A stretch of 63,754 nt of DNA, taken from the NCBI RefSeq assembly GCF_009618275.1, contig NZ_WIAD01000034.1, positions 1-63,754 of the forward strand, given 5' to 3'. Below, one piece after another: positions 32,145-41,114 of the stretch. The notes beneath the pieces were generated by a model. It was not told where the DNA came from. It made no database searches and saw only the letters and a list, made by a program, of their open reading frames with translations. Position 1 is the first letter of the stretch. The number at the start of each line of letters is the position of its first letter. Both the position numbers and the translations under genes were made by a program. The stretch is from Roseimaritima sediminicola. Its GTDB lineage: Bacteria; Planctomycetota; Planctomycetia; Pirellulales; Pirellulaceae.

Positions 32145-35100
32145 GATGAGCTCTTCAAACGGCGGTGTTGGATCCAGCCACCGATCAACAACAAGCCGAG
32201 CACGCCCAGCAGCATCGTGGTGGTGCGAAGGCGAGCGGCCAGCGGCGAAGACGCGGCGGTGGCAGGTGGTGGAACGGCTTCCATCCGCTGTCCCCGTACC
32301 GGTTGGCTGGGCTGCGACGCGGCGACGGCCGCGGCCGCTTCGGCGGGACTGATTTCGACGGGTTGGTCGACGGATGCCGCGGCGTCGGCGACTGCGTCAT
32401 CGACGGCCAGTGTTGCGGCGAAGCGGGCGACGGCTGCGTTGCTTTCGATCAAGCCGCTGGCATCGCGAGCCCGGCGGTAAGCGGTCGCCAGTTCGGTTTG
32501 CACTTGCGGTTCGGCATCCCAGTAACCCAGCCGCACGGCGTCGAGCATCCGTTCGAGCATCTGTGCCAGAGCCGCTTCGTTGTGCTGGGCGAACCAGTCC
32601 TGCGTGTCCAGGTCGTATTGGTCGCGGATGTACACGTCCATCATGGCTTGCCACTGGTCGTCGCGCACCGTCTGGGGCGCGGTGGCTTGCCAGCCCCACA
32701 GGAACTGGGCGGCTTTCAGGACCTGCAGGGTGCCGCTGTAGCCTTCGGCCTGTTGGGCCCGGATCCACTGGGGATGCAGGTAGCGAGTCTGCAGCTCTTT
32801 GGCGATCGCGCCGGCGGCCGGGTCGATGATGACTTCCTCGCCGTCGCGAAGGTTTTGCACGTACAGCTGGGGTGGTGTTCCCGAAGCGTCCTCGGCCGCC
32901 TGGGCGGCGCGGGCGGCCAGGGCAAAGCCGCCCAGGTAGGCGAACGCATCGTCGCTGGTCAGCACGCCGTAGGTGTGCGAGGAACGCGACAGGAAGGCGG
33001 CGTCAACGCGGGCCAGTCCGGCGGCGAACAGATCCGCGGCGGCCTGGCCATCCAAACCTTCGCCATAAGCAAACCCCATCCGCTGGACGAACAGGTCCGC
33101 CATTTCGGCGTCGCCGCCACCGCGGTTTTGTTCTTGCCAGAGGTCGGTGGCGTAGGCGGCGTGGTTCACGCCGGTACCGTAGCCGCCGGACTGATTCGAG
33201 AACACGCGGATGGTCGCTTGCCGGCGAGCTTTGTCGGCCGGCACACCGGCGGAAATTAATTCTTCCCGAAGGGCGGCGGCGTGGGCGGCGACGGCATTGC
33301 CCGGTTCCTGCAAGTCGGCGACCATCTGCACGGCTCGATCGATGTTGTGCATCAGTTGGGGGAACTGGTCGCGGTACGATCCGGTCACGCTGAGCAGGAC
33401 ATCGATGCGCGGCCGCCCTAATTGTTCCGCCGGTACGATCTCCAGTCCGCTGATCCGGCCGGCTTGGTTCCACACCGGTCGCACGCCCAGGGCGTGCAGG
33501 ATTTGCGCTTCCATCACGCCGTGATGCCGCATCGTTTCGCCGGCCCACAGCGTGAAGCCGAGCTTCTCGGGGAAGGCGTCGTCGTTCTGCTCGCGGTAGG
33601 TTTCCAGCCAACGATCCAGGACACCGGTGCCGATCTGCCAAGCGTGTTCGGTGGGCACTCGCGTGGGATCAAAACCGTACAAGTTCCGCCCGGTGGGCAG
33701 GCTGTCGGGGTTGCGAACCGGATCGCCACCGTAGCTGGACGACACGTGGCGGCCATCGAGCGCAGCGAGCACGGCTTCGAGTTCTTCGTTCTGGGACAGA
33801 GCCTGTTCGAGTTGTTGAGCGCGACGAGCCAACTCGAGCAAACGCTGGGGATCGAGCCGTTGGTCTTCGGCGCGGTTGGGCACCGACGTCTGCTTGCTCT
33901 CGTCCAACGCGTCGACGGCGCGAAGGTCCAGGTGGCTGGCGGCTTCGGCATCCTGCAGAGCCAGCTTCAACCAGCGGGCCGGCCGCGAGTTCATCACCTT
34001 GTCGGAGTCCAACAAAAACACTTCGTCGATGTCTTCGCCGAGGGCTTCGATCAAGGGTTTGCGAAGGATCTGCATGACCATCGCAAAGCGGCGCTCGGGC
34101 GGAGGCACTTGACCCAGGGCCGCCAGACCCTGGGGCTGAGCCGTTTGAGCGATGTCGTCGAGAAACGGGTGGAGGACTTCCATGAAGCCTGCGAAATCAT
34201 CGGCGATTGCCTCCGGCGTCCAGCCCAGGTCGCGATCCAAACCGTGCTCGACGAAACTTTCGACCAGCTGTTGTTCCAGTTCGGCTCGTACCGGTCCTTC
34301 GGCGACGGTTTCCCAGTCGTGCATCCATTCGTGCATCGCGTGCAGGCCGGGGCGGAAACCCGCGGGCCGGAACAGTGGCGGCAGGTGGCTGATCATCACC
34401 GCACGGCCGCGTCGCTTGGCCGTGGTGGCTTCGCCCAGATTGTCCATGATGTAGGGATAGATGTTCGGCAGCGACCCGAGGGCCAGCATCGGATCGTCCT
34501 GCATCGACAGCGCCCGCCGTTTGCCCGGGGCCCATTCCAGCGTGCCGTGGGTGCCAAAATGCACGATGGCGTCCGAGTGCTGGCGGAGGTACAGGTAAGA
34601 GGCCAAGTACTGGTGGCTGAGCGGAACCTGGGAACGATGACCGATGCGTTGCTTCCGCAGTTCGTCCCCGGTCGCGGCGGTCAGCTCGTGCCGCAGCGGT
34701 TGAGGCAGGACGAAGACGTTGCCCAGCCGCACGCCGGGGATCGCAAACCCGGTAAACTCGTTCGTGTTGATGGCGGCGTCCGCAGCCGGTCCCCAGTAGT
34801 CTTCGATGCGCTGCCGCGTCGCTTCGGGCAACCGGTCGAACCACTGCTGGTATGCCTCCAGCGAAAGGAAGGCCGCATCGTGGTCACCGGCCACGGCGCG
34901 CAAACGCTGGGGGTCGTACAGGCAGCGCAGCGCCGCTTGCACGTCGGCCGTCAAAGCCTCTTCGTCGGGAACGCGGGTCGCGTAGCCGGCCTGCTGCATC
35001 GTGGCGAGCAGATTGACGAGACTCTTGGGGACGTTCAAGAACGAAGCTCCGAAGTTGTTCTCGCCCGGTGGGTAGTTGTAAACCAGCATGGCCACGCGGC

Positions 35101-36250
35101 GCTCCGCGGGCGGGCTGCGGCGCAGGCGGCTCAGCGCCGCGGCTTTGGCCGCGACCGCTTCGATCTGTTCGGGAATCGGCAGCAGTCGAGCGGTTTCGGT
35201 ATCGCGGGCGCTGACGAGCACCGGATCGATCATGCCGGCCAATTCACTGGACGCGTAGTAATAGGACAGGTTTTCCAGCGGCAACCCGTCGTCACTGGCT
35301 CGCCACGTCGCCTGGTCGACGTCCAGGGCCGGCAGGGTTTGCAGCACGGGCACGCCGAGGCGATCGAGTTCGGCTTTGCGCTGCTGTGGACGAAAGACCA
35401 AGGCGGCGTTGATGATCACATCCACAACCGGATGCGATGCGTCGGCAAGCGTGGTCAGCTGCGTAAAGCGGTGCTCGTTGGTACGGGGGCCGAAGCAGGC
35501 GTAGGCGTTCAGCTGTTGCTGCTCGAGGGCCGCGATCAGCGCGTCCAGCCACTCGGTGTCGTCGGCCGCCAGGATGCCGGGGTTGATGGCGATCGCCACG
35601 CACGGTCGTTGGTCGTCGGCAAAGTTTTGCAGAGCCGTGGCGACGTCGGTTTCGATCCGCTCCCAGTCCGGATGATACAAACCTTGCTCGGGCAGCACGA
35701 TCGCCGGTGGCAGGTCGTCGGCCGAAGCGGCCGTGTCGGCGCTCAGGGCACGGACCAGCTGGCGCGTGTTCTGGCGGCCACCGAAGCGGTAGTAACGCCG
35801 GATTCGCTCGGCCCAAGCATCCGGCACACCACGCTGCTCCGGCAACGAGCCCGCCGCCAGGGGCTGGCCTTCGCGGATCGCCGCCATGTCGCCGATCAGA
35901 ACGAACGCGGCGGCGGAGTCGGCGAGCGGTTCGGCAACACGATCGACAAAACCTTCGAGCACACTGGCGTGCGGCAAGTCCACCAAGACGAGCGAGGCGT
36001 CGGCGAGGCATTCGTCGAGCGTCTCGGCGTCGAGGGTCTCGAGCGAAATAAATTGCAGCCCCAGTTCCGCGTCCTCGGCGGCTTCGCGCAGCCGCCCGAT
36101 CCGGGCTGGCGGCGTCAGGTAGGTGTGCAGCACCAGCACGCCGCCGGTCGCCGCGTCCTGTACGGCGCTGGCGTGGCGCTGGGTGGGCATCAAGAGGCAG
36201 GCGAGGAACAGTAGCGTAACGAAAGGTCGCAGCGGAGATTCAAGCATCAT
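32141..36250 (-). CDS. cobN: Extracytoplasmic CobN-like chelatase with C-terminal membrane anchor
   Basis: A 1369-residue member of the CobN/BchH magnesium-cobalt chelatase large-subunit family. The conserved cores HFGTHGTLEWAPGKR (about 564-578) and YIMDNLGEATTAKRRG (about 595-610) are present. Unlike cytoplasmic CobN it has a signal peptide (residues 1-30) and a C-terminal transmembrane helix (TMLLGVLGLLLIGGW) with a short basic tail, after a linker rich in A/E/P. No CobS/CobT-type ATPase subunits are near; instead ExbB-like and DUF2149-like genes precede it with ATGA overlaps. A similar CobN-channel association is known for HmuS-type proteins of Bacteroidetes haem loci. It may insert or remove metal from a tetrapyrrole outside the cytoplasm. 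Confidence 0.85.
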   Translation of the reverse strand: MMLESPLRPFVTLLFLACLLMPTQRHASAVQDAATGGVLVLHTYLTPPARIGRLREAAEDAELGLQFISLETLDAETLDECLADASLVLVDLPHASVLEGFVDRVAEPLADSAAAFVLIGDMAAIREGQPLAAGSLPEQRGVPDAWAERIRRYYRFGGRQNTRQLVRALSADTAASADDLPPAIVLPEQGLYHPDWERIETDVATALQNFADDQRPCVAIAINPGILAADDTEWLDALIAALEQQQLNAYACFGPRTNEHRFTQLTTLADASHPVVDVIINAALVFRPQQRKAELDRLGVPVLQTLPALDVDQATWRASDDGLPLENLSYYYASSELAGMIDPVLVSARDTETARLLPIPEQIEAVAAKAAALSRLRRSPPAERRVAMLVYNYPPGENNFGASFLNVPKSLVNLLATMQQAGYATRVPDEEALTADVQAALRCLYDPQRLRAVAGDHDAAFLSLEAYQQWFDRLPEATRQRIEDYWGPAADAAINTNEFTGFAIPGVRLGNVFVLPQPLRHELTAATGDELRKQRIGHRSQVPLSHQYLASYLYLRQHSDAIVHFGTHGTLEWAPGKRRALSMQDDPMLALGSLPNIYPYIMDNLGEATTAKRRGRAVMISHLPPLFRPAGFRPGLHAMHEWMHDWETVAEGPVRAELEQQLVESFVEHGLDRDLGWTPEAIADDFAGFMEVLHPFLDDIAQTAQPQGLAALGQVPPPERRFAMVMQILRKPLIEALGEDIDEVFLLDSDKVMNSRPARWLKLALQDAEAASHLDLRAVDALDESKQTSVPNRAEDQRLDPQRLLELARRAQQLEQALSQNEELEAVLAALDGRHVSSSYGGDPVRNPDSLPTGRNLYGFDPTRVPTEHAWQIGTGVLDRWLETYREQNDDAFPEKLGFTLWAGETMRHHGVMEAQILHALGVRPVWNQAGRISGLEIVPAEQLGRPRIDVLLSVTGSYRDQFPQLMHNIDRAVQMVADLQEPGNAVAAHAAALREELISAGVPADKARRQATIRVFSNQSGGYGTGVNHAAYATDLWQEQNRGGGDAEMADLFVQRMGFAYGEGLDGQAAADLFAAGLARVDAAFLSRSSHTYGVLTSDDAFAYLGGFALAARAAQAAEDASGTPPQLYVQNLRDGEEVIIDPAAGAIAKELQTRYLHPQWIRAQQAEGYSGTLQVLKAAQFLWGWQATAPQTVRDDQWQAMMDVYIRDQYDLDTQDWFAQHNEAALAQMLERMLDAVRLGYWDAEPQVQTELATAYRRARDASGLIESNAAVARFAATLAVDDAVADAAASVDQPVEISPAEAAAAVAASQPSQPVRGQRMEAVPPPATAASSPLAARLRTTTMLLGVLGLLLIGGWIQHRRLKSSS

Positions 36251-36630
36251 TCGGTCGGCTCGGAAGGGCCAGGATCGTGGACGGGAAGAGAGGTTTCGGA
36301 CGGGAGTTGGGATTCGGAGGGAACGTAGACCATCGTGCCGTCGTTCATGCGGTAGGCGGTTCCGGCCAGGGTGCCGTTGCCTTCGGCCGTCGCACCGCTG
36401 GTCCGAAACCGGCTGAGACGCTGGCTTTGTTCGACCACGATTCTCTGCGGCGGGCCGTTTGCCTCGGCGGTGTCGGCCGCCGAAGCCGCGGCAGAGGTTG
36501 CCAGGGTTCGATTGGCAACCGCCGCCATCAGCATGACCATGGCGACGAGGAACACGTCTACCAAGTTGATCGACGACAGCATCGGGTCGCTATCGTCTTC
36601 TTCCAGAACACCAAATCGTCGGGGTCTCAT
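36247..36630 (-). CDS. DUF2149-like membrane protein (ExbD-type position)
   Basis: A 127-residue protein. Residues 10-45 (LEEDDSDPMLSSINLVDVFL then a hydrophobic VAMVMLMAAV) match the DPM...NL-D-V pattern of DUF2149 proteins, which resemble ExbD/TolR with one membrane helix. The rest is a polar periplasmic tail with a conserved-looking GTAYRMNDGTMVYV segment. The ATG at 36630 overlaps the channel gene stop, and its stop overlaps the cobN start. It probably pairs with the ExbB-like protein to energise the CobN-like enzyme. The family call is from memory of the pattern. Confidence 0.7.
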   Translation of the reverse strand: MRPRRFGVLEEDDSDPMLSSINLVDVFLVAMVMLMAAVANRTLATSAAASAADTAEANGPPQRIVVEQSQRLSRFRTSGATAEGNGTLAGTAYRMNDGTMVYVPSESQLPSETSLPVHDPGPSEPTE

Positions 36631-37190
36631 TCGGACGACTCCACGGCAGCGAGGGGTTGCGAAGTCGTAGTGGCGTCCGGCGCGCGATCTCTGGCCGGCG
36701 ACTCGGCCTCCGGCGTGGCCGTTCGCTGGTCCAGCACGGTGTTCAGCTCCTGCAGCAGCCAGCGGCGCCGGACGGTGTGGATGGCGAAGGTCAGCGAGGC
36801 GGCCAGCAGGGCGACGATCACCGCCGCGAAGGCCGCCGCCAGGCTGTCGCCCATCGCTTCGCCGCGACCATTGGACACAGCGACCAAGGCGGGCCCCAGC
36901 GGGATCATCGTCGCGACCAGTCCCAGCATCGGAGCGATTCGGCTGCACAGCCGCAGGCCTTCCAGTTCGCGGAGGACGACCAGTTCCAGGGCTTCGATCG
37001 AATGGTCACCGCCGCGAGGCAGCAGCAACACGGCGCCGGGGCGACGCACCCGGCGGAAGCCTTCGATCACAAACCCGCCTGCCTGCAGCACGGCATAGCC
37101 GAAGACCAACAAAACGGTCACGATCACCGGCCACTGGAACAGCTGAGCCAGTTCGAGCAGGAACGTTTCGACAGAGAGAATGTTTGACAC
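36627..37190 (-). CDS. MotA/TolQ/ExbB-like proton-channel protein (CobN-associated)
   Basis: A 187-residue protein with three predicted membrane segments (about 18-40, 83-104, 113-137). The core RIAPMLGLVATMIPLGPALVAVSNG matches the TolQ/ExbB signature region, and ALAAAFAAVIVALLAASLTFAIH is the last channel helix. It starts with GTG at 37190, directly abutting a heptanucleotide repeat tract, so no Shine-Dalgarno exists. It is coupled to the DUF2149-like gene by ATGA. It is predicted to form a proton-driven channel for the CobN-like system. Confidence 0.85.
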   Translation of the reverse strand: MSNILSVETFLLELAQLFQWPVIVTVLLVFGYAVLQAGGFVIEGFRRVRRPGAVLLLPRGGDHSIEALELVVLRELEGLRLCSRIAPMLGLVATMIPLGPALVAVSNGRGEAMGDSLAAAFAAVIVALLAASLTFAIHTVRRRWLLQELNTVLDQRTATPEAESPARDRAPDATTTSQPLAAVESSE

Positions 37191-37292
37191 TGTTGGTTGT
37201 TGGTTGTTGGTTGTTGGTTGTTGGTTGTTGGTTGTTGGTTGTTGGTTGGTGGTTGTTGGTTGTTGGTTGGTGGTTGGTGGTTGGTGGTTGGT
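37191..37292 (+). repeat. Heptanucleotide repeat tract abutting the exbB-like start
   Basis: About 100 bp of TTGGTTG-type units runs up to the base before the GTG start codon of the exbB-like gene. On the minus strand it is pure C/A and has no stop or start codon in any frame, and it replaces any Shine-Dalgarno. Confidence 0.9.
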
Positions 37293-37341
37293 GTAGCTGA
37301 ACTCGCCAGAGTTTGGTTGGGGATGGAGTTGCGAGTTTGAA

Positions 37342-37374
<33 letters not shown>

Positions 37375-37380
37375 ATTTGA

Positions 37381-38103
37381 GATTTGAAATTTGCTGACTC
37401 CGGCGGATTCTATGTGTGGCTCGGAGCAGTAGAAGACAAAGTTTTCTCCCTTCTCCTCCGCTGCGCCGCGAGCGTCAGCGAGTGAAGCAGGGGTGGGAGA
37501 GGGGCCGGGGGTGAGGGGTCTCGGGTGCAACGCTGTGAATGTTTGCGTACGCCTTTCCGATTCCCGCACCGTATCGAGACACCGCACTGGTGGTGCTGCT
37601 CTGCTGGTCCCCCTCACCCCCAACCCCTCTCCCCCGAAGCCTGACTCGCTTGGGCTCGCCAGGCTTCGGGGGAGAGGGGAGAAAACGGTTCTTTTCATTC
37701 ATGGATTTCGTTAGCGTCAGGAGATTTGAGATTTGAGATTTGAGATTTGAAATTTGCTGACTCCGGCGGATTCTATGTGTGGCTCGGAGCAGTAGAAGAC
37801 AAAGTTTTCTCCCCTCTCCCCCGCTGCGCCGCGAGCGTCAGCGAGTGAAGCAGGGGTGGGAGAGGGGCCGGGGGTGAGGGGGCTCGGGTGCAACGCTGTG
37901 AATGTTTGCGTACGCCTTTCCGATTTCCGCACCGTATCGAAACACCACACTGGTGGTGCTGCTCTGCTGGTCCCCCTCACCCCCAACCCCTCTCCCCCGA
38001 AGCCTGGCGAGCCCAAGCGAGTCAGGCTTCGGGGGAGAGGGAAGAAAACAATTCTTTTTATTCATGGATTTCGTTAGCGTCAGGAGATTTGGGATTTGAG
38101 ATT
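37381..38103. repeat. Tandem duplication of a 363-bp intergenic unit with inverted centre
   Basis: Two copies start at 37381 and 37744. They align with a constant 363-bp offset (for example ATTCATGGATT at 37697 and 38060). Each has palindromic elements with CCCTCACCCCCAACCCC-type flanks. The 32-bp centre of the second palindrome in copy 1 (around 37634-37665) is the exact reverse complement of that in copy 2 (around 38000-38031). The block separates the cobD-like gene (ends 38135) from the exbB-like gene. Confidence 0.85.
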
Positions 38104-38134
38104 TGAGATTTGAAATCGAGGGCTCCAATTCCCT

Positions 38135-39250
38135 TCACCCTTCATTCTTCCCCTTCATCCTTCTGCTTTCCCAGCCTTGGCGTTGGAGTTCAGGAGGATT
38201 GGCGTCCAGGGCGGCGAGCAGCCAGTCGGTGGCCGGTGCATCGCCCACGGCAATGCGGACGTGTCGCTCGACGCCCATCGAAGCGACGTCACGGACCAGG
38301 ACGCGGTGATTGAGCAGTCGGTCGCGAAAACGCTGGGCGTCGGAAACCGGCAACAGCAGAAAACCGGTGTCGGTATCGCGGGGCCGGTAACCCCGTGACC
38401 GCAGCGCCGCGCACAATCGCGACCGTTCGGTGCGCATCCGTTCGCACGCCGCGTCGTAATGCGACTTGGCCGCCAGAGCCGCTACGCCCGCCGCTTGAGC
38501 CAGCGCATTGACCGACCAGGGCAGTTGCCGGTCCCGCATCGGCCGGAGCAGCGATGGCGACGCGACGGCGTAACCCAAACGCACGCCGGCGAGCGCGTAG
38601 TACTTGGTCATCGAGCGCAGCACGATCAAGTTCTCTGCCGCGGCGCCGAGCAACGAAGTCGACGCGGGCGAGAATTCCAGATAGGACTCGTCGACGGCGA
38701 ACACGGTGCGCGGGTAACGGCTAGACCAGTCGCGCAGCCGTTCGACCGGGAACGGTTGTCCCGTGGGATTGTTGGGGCTGCAGATCCAAACCAACGCGTA
38801 GGAATGCGCCGACAGGCATTCCTCGATCGCCTGCCGCGGCGGGCGAAAGCCATCGTCTGCGGTGGCGGTCACCGCGTGCACGTTCGCACCGGCCAAGCGG
38901 CTGGCACGTTCGTATTCTCCAAACGTCGGACCCACAACCAAGACGTCGTCACCGGCATGCAGCAGGCTGGCCGCCAGCAGGTGAACAATCTCGCAGCAGC
39001 CGTTGCCGACAATGATTCGCTCCGCCGCGATACCGTGGTGGCGGGTCAAAGCGTCGCGGAGGCGGCCGCAGTCGCGATCGGGATAGGCGGCGATGTCGGC
39101 GTCGGCGATCGCCTGTCGCACGGCCGGCGCGGGCGGCGTCCAGAGGATATTGCTGCTCAGGTCGACGACGTCTTGCGGATCCACACCGCGCCGTGCCAAT
39201 TCGTCGTAGTCGATGCCTCCGTGCGGCACCGGTCGAATCGCTTCGTTCAT
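38135..39250 (-). CDS. cobD: CobD-like PLP aminotransferase-fold enzyme (threonine-phosphate decarboxylase)
   Basis: A 371-residue fold-type I PLP enzyme related to histidinol-phosphate aminotransferase. The Schiff-base lysine is K216 in RSMTKYYALAGVRLGYA; other landmarks are YPDRDCGRL at 56-64, CSPNNPTGQP at 157-166 and AVDESYLEF at 185-193. In B12 loci this enzyme makes aminopropanol phosphate for the nucleotide loop. The ATG at 39250 overlaps the cbiB stop. Histidinol-phosphate aminotransferase is excluded mainly by context. Confidence 0.87.
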   Translation of the reverse strand: MNEAIRPVPHGGIDYDELARRGVDPQDVVDLSSNILWTPPAPAVRQAIADADIAAYPDRDCGRLRDALTRHHGIAAERIIVGNGCCEIVHLLAASLLHAGDDVLVVGPTFGEYERASRLAGANVHAVTATADDGFRPPRQAIEECLSAHSYALVWICSPNNPTGQPFPVERLRDWSSRYPRTVFAVDESYLEFSPASTSLLGAAAENLIVLRSMTKYYALAGVRLGYAVASPSLLRPMRDRQLPWSVNALAQAAGVAALAAKSHYDAACERMRTERSRLCAALRSRGYRPRDTDTGFLLLPVSDAQRFRDRLLNHRVLVRDVASMGVERHVRIAVGDAPATDWLLAALDANPPELQRQGWESRRMKGKNEG

Positions 39251-40266
39251 CGCCCTGCTCCCAACGTCGACAGGGTCGGAGTCGGCACGTTTGACGCCGG
39301 CAGGTGTGGTCTCAGCAGGATCATCGTCCCGCCGCCCAGCAGCACCAACATCACAGCCAGCAGGATCGTGCGACGATACAGACGCTGCATGCCCTGGATG
39401 TCGGCAGCGGACGGCACTCGGAGGCCTTCGCCCAACAGGTAATGGCCGGATTTGGCCAAGCACACGCCCAGCGCGCCCGCGGCGACGCTCATCGGATGCC
39501 CGCCGTTGGGGCTGGGAGTGCGGCCGTGATCGCGGCGCCAAACCCGGATCGTTCGGCGCACCGTCTCGCCGGCAGGAAGCAGGGCCAGCGTCATCAGCGC
39601 GGCGGTCAGGCGCGCGGGGATGAGGTTCAGCACGTCGTCGGTTCGGGCGGGCACTTTACCCAGCCACCGCAGCGACTCCGTGCGGTAACCCAGCATCGCG
39701 TCCGAGGTGTTCACAAAGCGGTACGCCAGCGCCGCGGGCAGTCCGCCCAGCAGGAAGAAGAACAGCGGTCCGATCACCGAATCCGACGTGTTCTCGGCGA
39801 CCGATTCGATCGTCGCCGCGGAGACTTCGGCGGGGCTGAGACGCTGGACCGGACGGCTGACCAGATGGTAACCCAGCTGGGTTCGCGCCGCGTCCAGATC
39901 GCCATCCGCCAGACAACGCTGGACCTTTCCGGCCGCGGAGGCCAGCGAGCGGACGCCGAGACAGGACTTCAGTACCACGGCCTGCACCGCGGCCGCCGCC
40001 CAAAAACCGACCGCGGATTCGGCGGCAGGCCCGAGCCAGGACTGCGAAAACAACAGCACGACCCAGCCGACGGCCGCCGACACCGCCGCACCGACCAGGA
40101 CGATCGCAGCGCCCCACAGCAGGGCCGCCGCATGACCGACCGGCGCGCGTCGGCGCGCCCAGGCGATTGCCAAACCCATCCAGGCGACCGGGTGAAAGCG
40201 GTTGGGCGGTTCGCCGCACAGCAAGTCGATCAACAGCGCCAGCGACACGACGGCCATCGTCATCAT
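39247..40266 (-). CDS. cbiB: Adenosylcobinamide-phosphate synthase (CbiB/CobD)
   Basis: A 339-residue integral membrane protein. It has the family landmarks LLCGEPPNRFHPVAWMG near the N-terminus, ESVAENTSDSVIGPLFF in the middle and FVNTSDAMLGYRT. It attaches the aminopropanol arm to adenosylcobyric acid. The start at 40266 overlaps the btuD-like stop (TGATG); the longer frame lies antisense-free but inside the ATPase gene and is rejected. The adjacent cobD-like gene makes its substrate. Confidence 0.93.
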   Translation of the reverse strand: MMTMAVVSLALLIDLLCGEPPNRFHPVAWMGLAIAWARRRAPVGHAAALLWGAAIVLVGAAVSAAVGWVVLLFSQSWLGPAAESAVGFWAAAAVQAVVLKSCLGVRSLASAAGKVQRCLADGDLDAARTQLGYHLVSRPVQRLSPAEVSAATIESVAENTSDSVIGPLFFFLLGGLPAALAYRFVNTSDAMLGYRTESLRWLGKVPARTDDVLNLIPARLTAALMTLALLPAGETVRRTIRVWRRDHGRTPSPNGGHPMSVAAGALGVCLAKSGHYLLGEGLRVPSAADIQGMQRLYRRTILLAVMLVLLGGGTMILLRPHLPASNVPTPTLSTLGAGR

Positions 40267-41114
40267 CACGCCTCGCCTCCTGCCCGTGGCGGTTGCGCGT
40301 CGCCCCGCCCGTGTTCGCCCCGCCCGTGTTTCTCTGGACCCAGCGGAACGACCAAGGGGCCGCCGTGCACCGGATGCGGCAGGACGGTCACGTCGATGCC
40401 ATACGCTTGCCGGATTCGCTCGGCCGTCAACACGCTGTGGCTGTCGCCCAGGGCGAGGATTCGGCGGTCGGCCAACAGCGCGATGCGGTCGGCAAACATC
40501 GCCGTCTGTTGCAGGTCGTGCAGCGAGATCACGGCGATCAACCGCTGCTGTTTGACCACACGTCGGACCTCTTCCAAGCACTCGTATTGATGTTTCAGGT
40601 CCAGCCCGGCGGTCGGTTCGTCCAGCAGCAACACCGCCGCGTTCTGGGCCAGCGAGCGGGCCAGCACGACGCGTCGCCACTGGCCGCCCGATAGATGCGT
40701 GACCGGGCGATCGGCCAGCGAGTCCACGCCCATCGCCTGCATCGCCTGCTGGACGCAACGTTCGTCCTCGCCGTCCAGCGTCAGGTACCAACCGCGGTGG
40801 GCGGCGCGGCCCAGTCGCACCACGTCGACGACCGACAGCGGCGTTTCCCGGAGTTCGGCTTGAGGCATCAGGGCCAACCGCTGGGCGATCTCGCGCCGCG
40901 ACCACTGCCGCATCGGAACGTCGTCCAGCCACACCGTACCGCTGTCCGGTTGCAGTTGACCGGCCAGGGTTTTCAGCAGCGTCGTCTTGCCGGCTCCGTT
41001 GGCACCGAGCAGCACCAGCACTTCACCCGGCTGGGGCTGGAGGTCCAGTTCCGAAAAGATCACTGCGTCGGAAGCAAAGGAAAAGGTCAGTCCTTGGGCG
41101 CGGAGGCGGGTCAT
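40266..41114 (-). CDS. btuD: Corrinoid ABC transporter ATP-binding protein (BtuD-like)
   Basis: A 282-residue ABC ATPase of the FecE/BtuD type. Walker A GANGAGKTT is at 37-45, signature LSGGQ at 141-145 and Walker B VLLLDEP at 161-167. It starts with an ATGA overlap on the permease gene. With the permease and lipoprotein of the same cluster it forms a complete vitamin B12 importer. The C-terminal 20 residues are a basic, glycine-rich tail. Confidence 0.92.
   Translation of the reverse strand: MTRLRAQGLTFSFASDAVIFSELDLQPQPGEVLVLLGANGAGKTTLLKTLAGQLQPDSGTVWLDDVPMRQWSRREIAQRLALMPQAELRETPLSVVDVVRLGRAAHRGWYLTLDGEDERCVQQAMQAMGVDSLADRPVTHLSGGQWRRVVLARSLAQNAAVLLLDEPTAGLDLKHQYECLEEVRRVVKQQRLIAVISLHDLQQTAMFADRIALLADRRILALGDSHSVLTAERIRQAYGIDVTVLPHPVHGGPLVVPLGPEKHGRGEHGRGDAQPPRAGGEA

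Noticed and set aside
33422-36214. 930-residue plus-strand ORF opposite the cobN-like gene
   Set aside because: High-GC antisense shadow; it has low-complexity composition and no domain, while the minus strand has clear CobN motifs.
37191-37292. Possible CRISPR array
   Set aside because: Units are 7 bp with no spacers; it is a simple tandem repeat.
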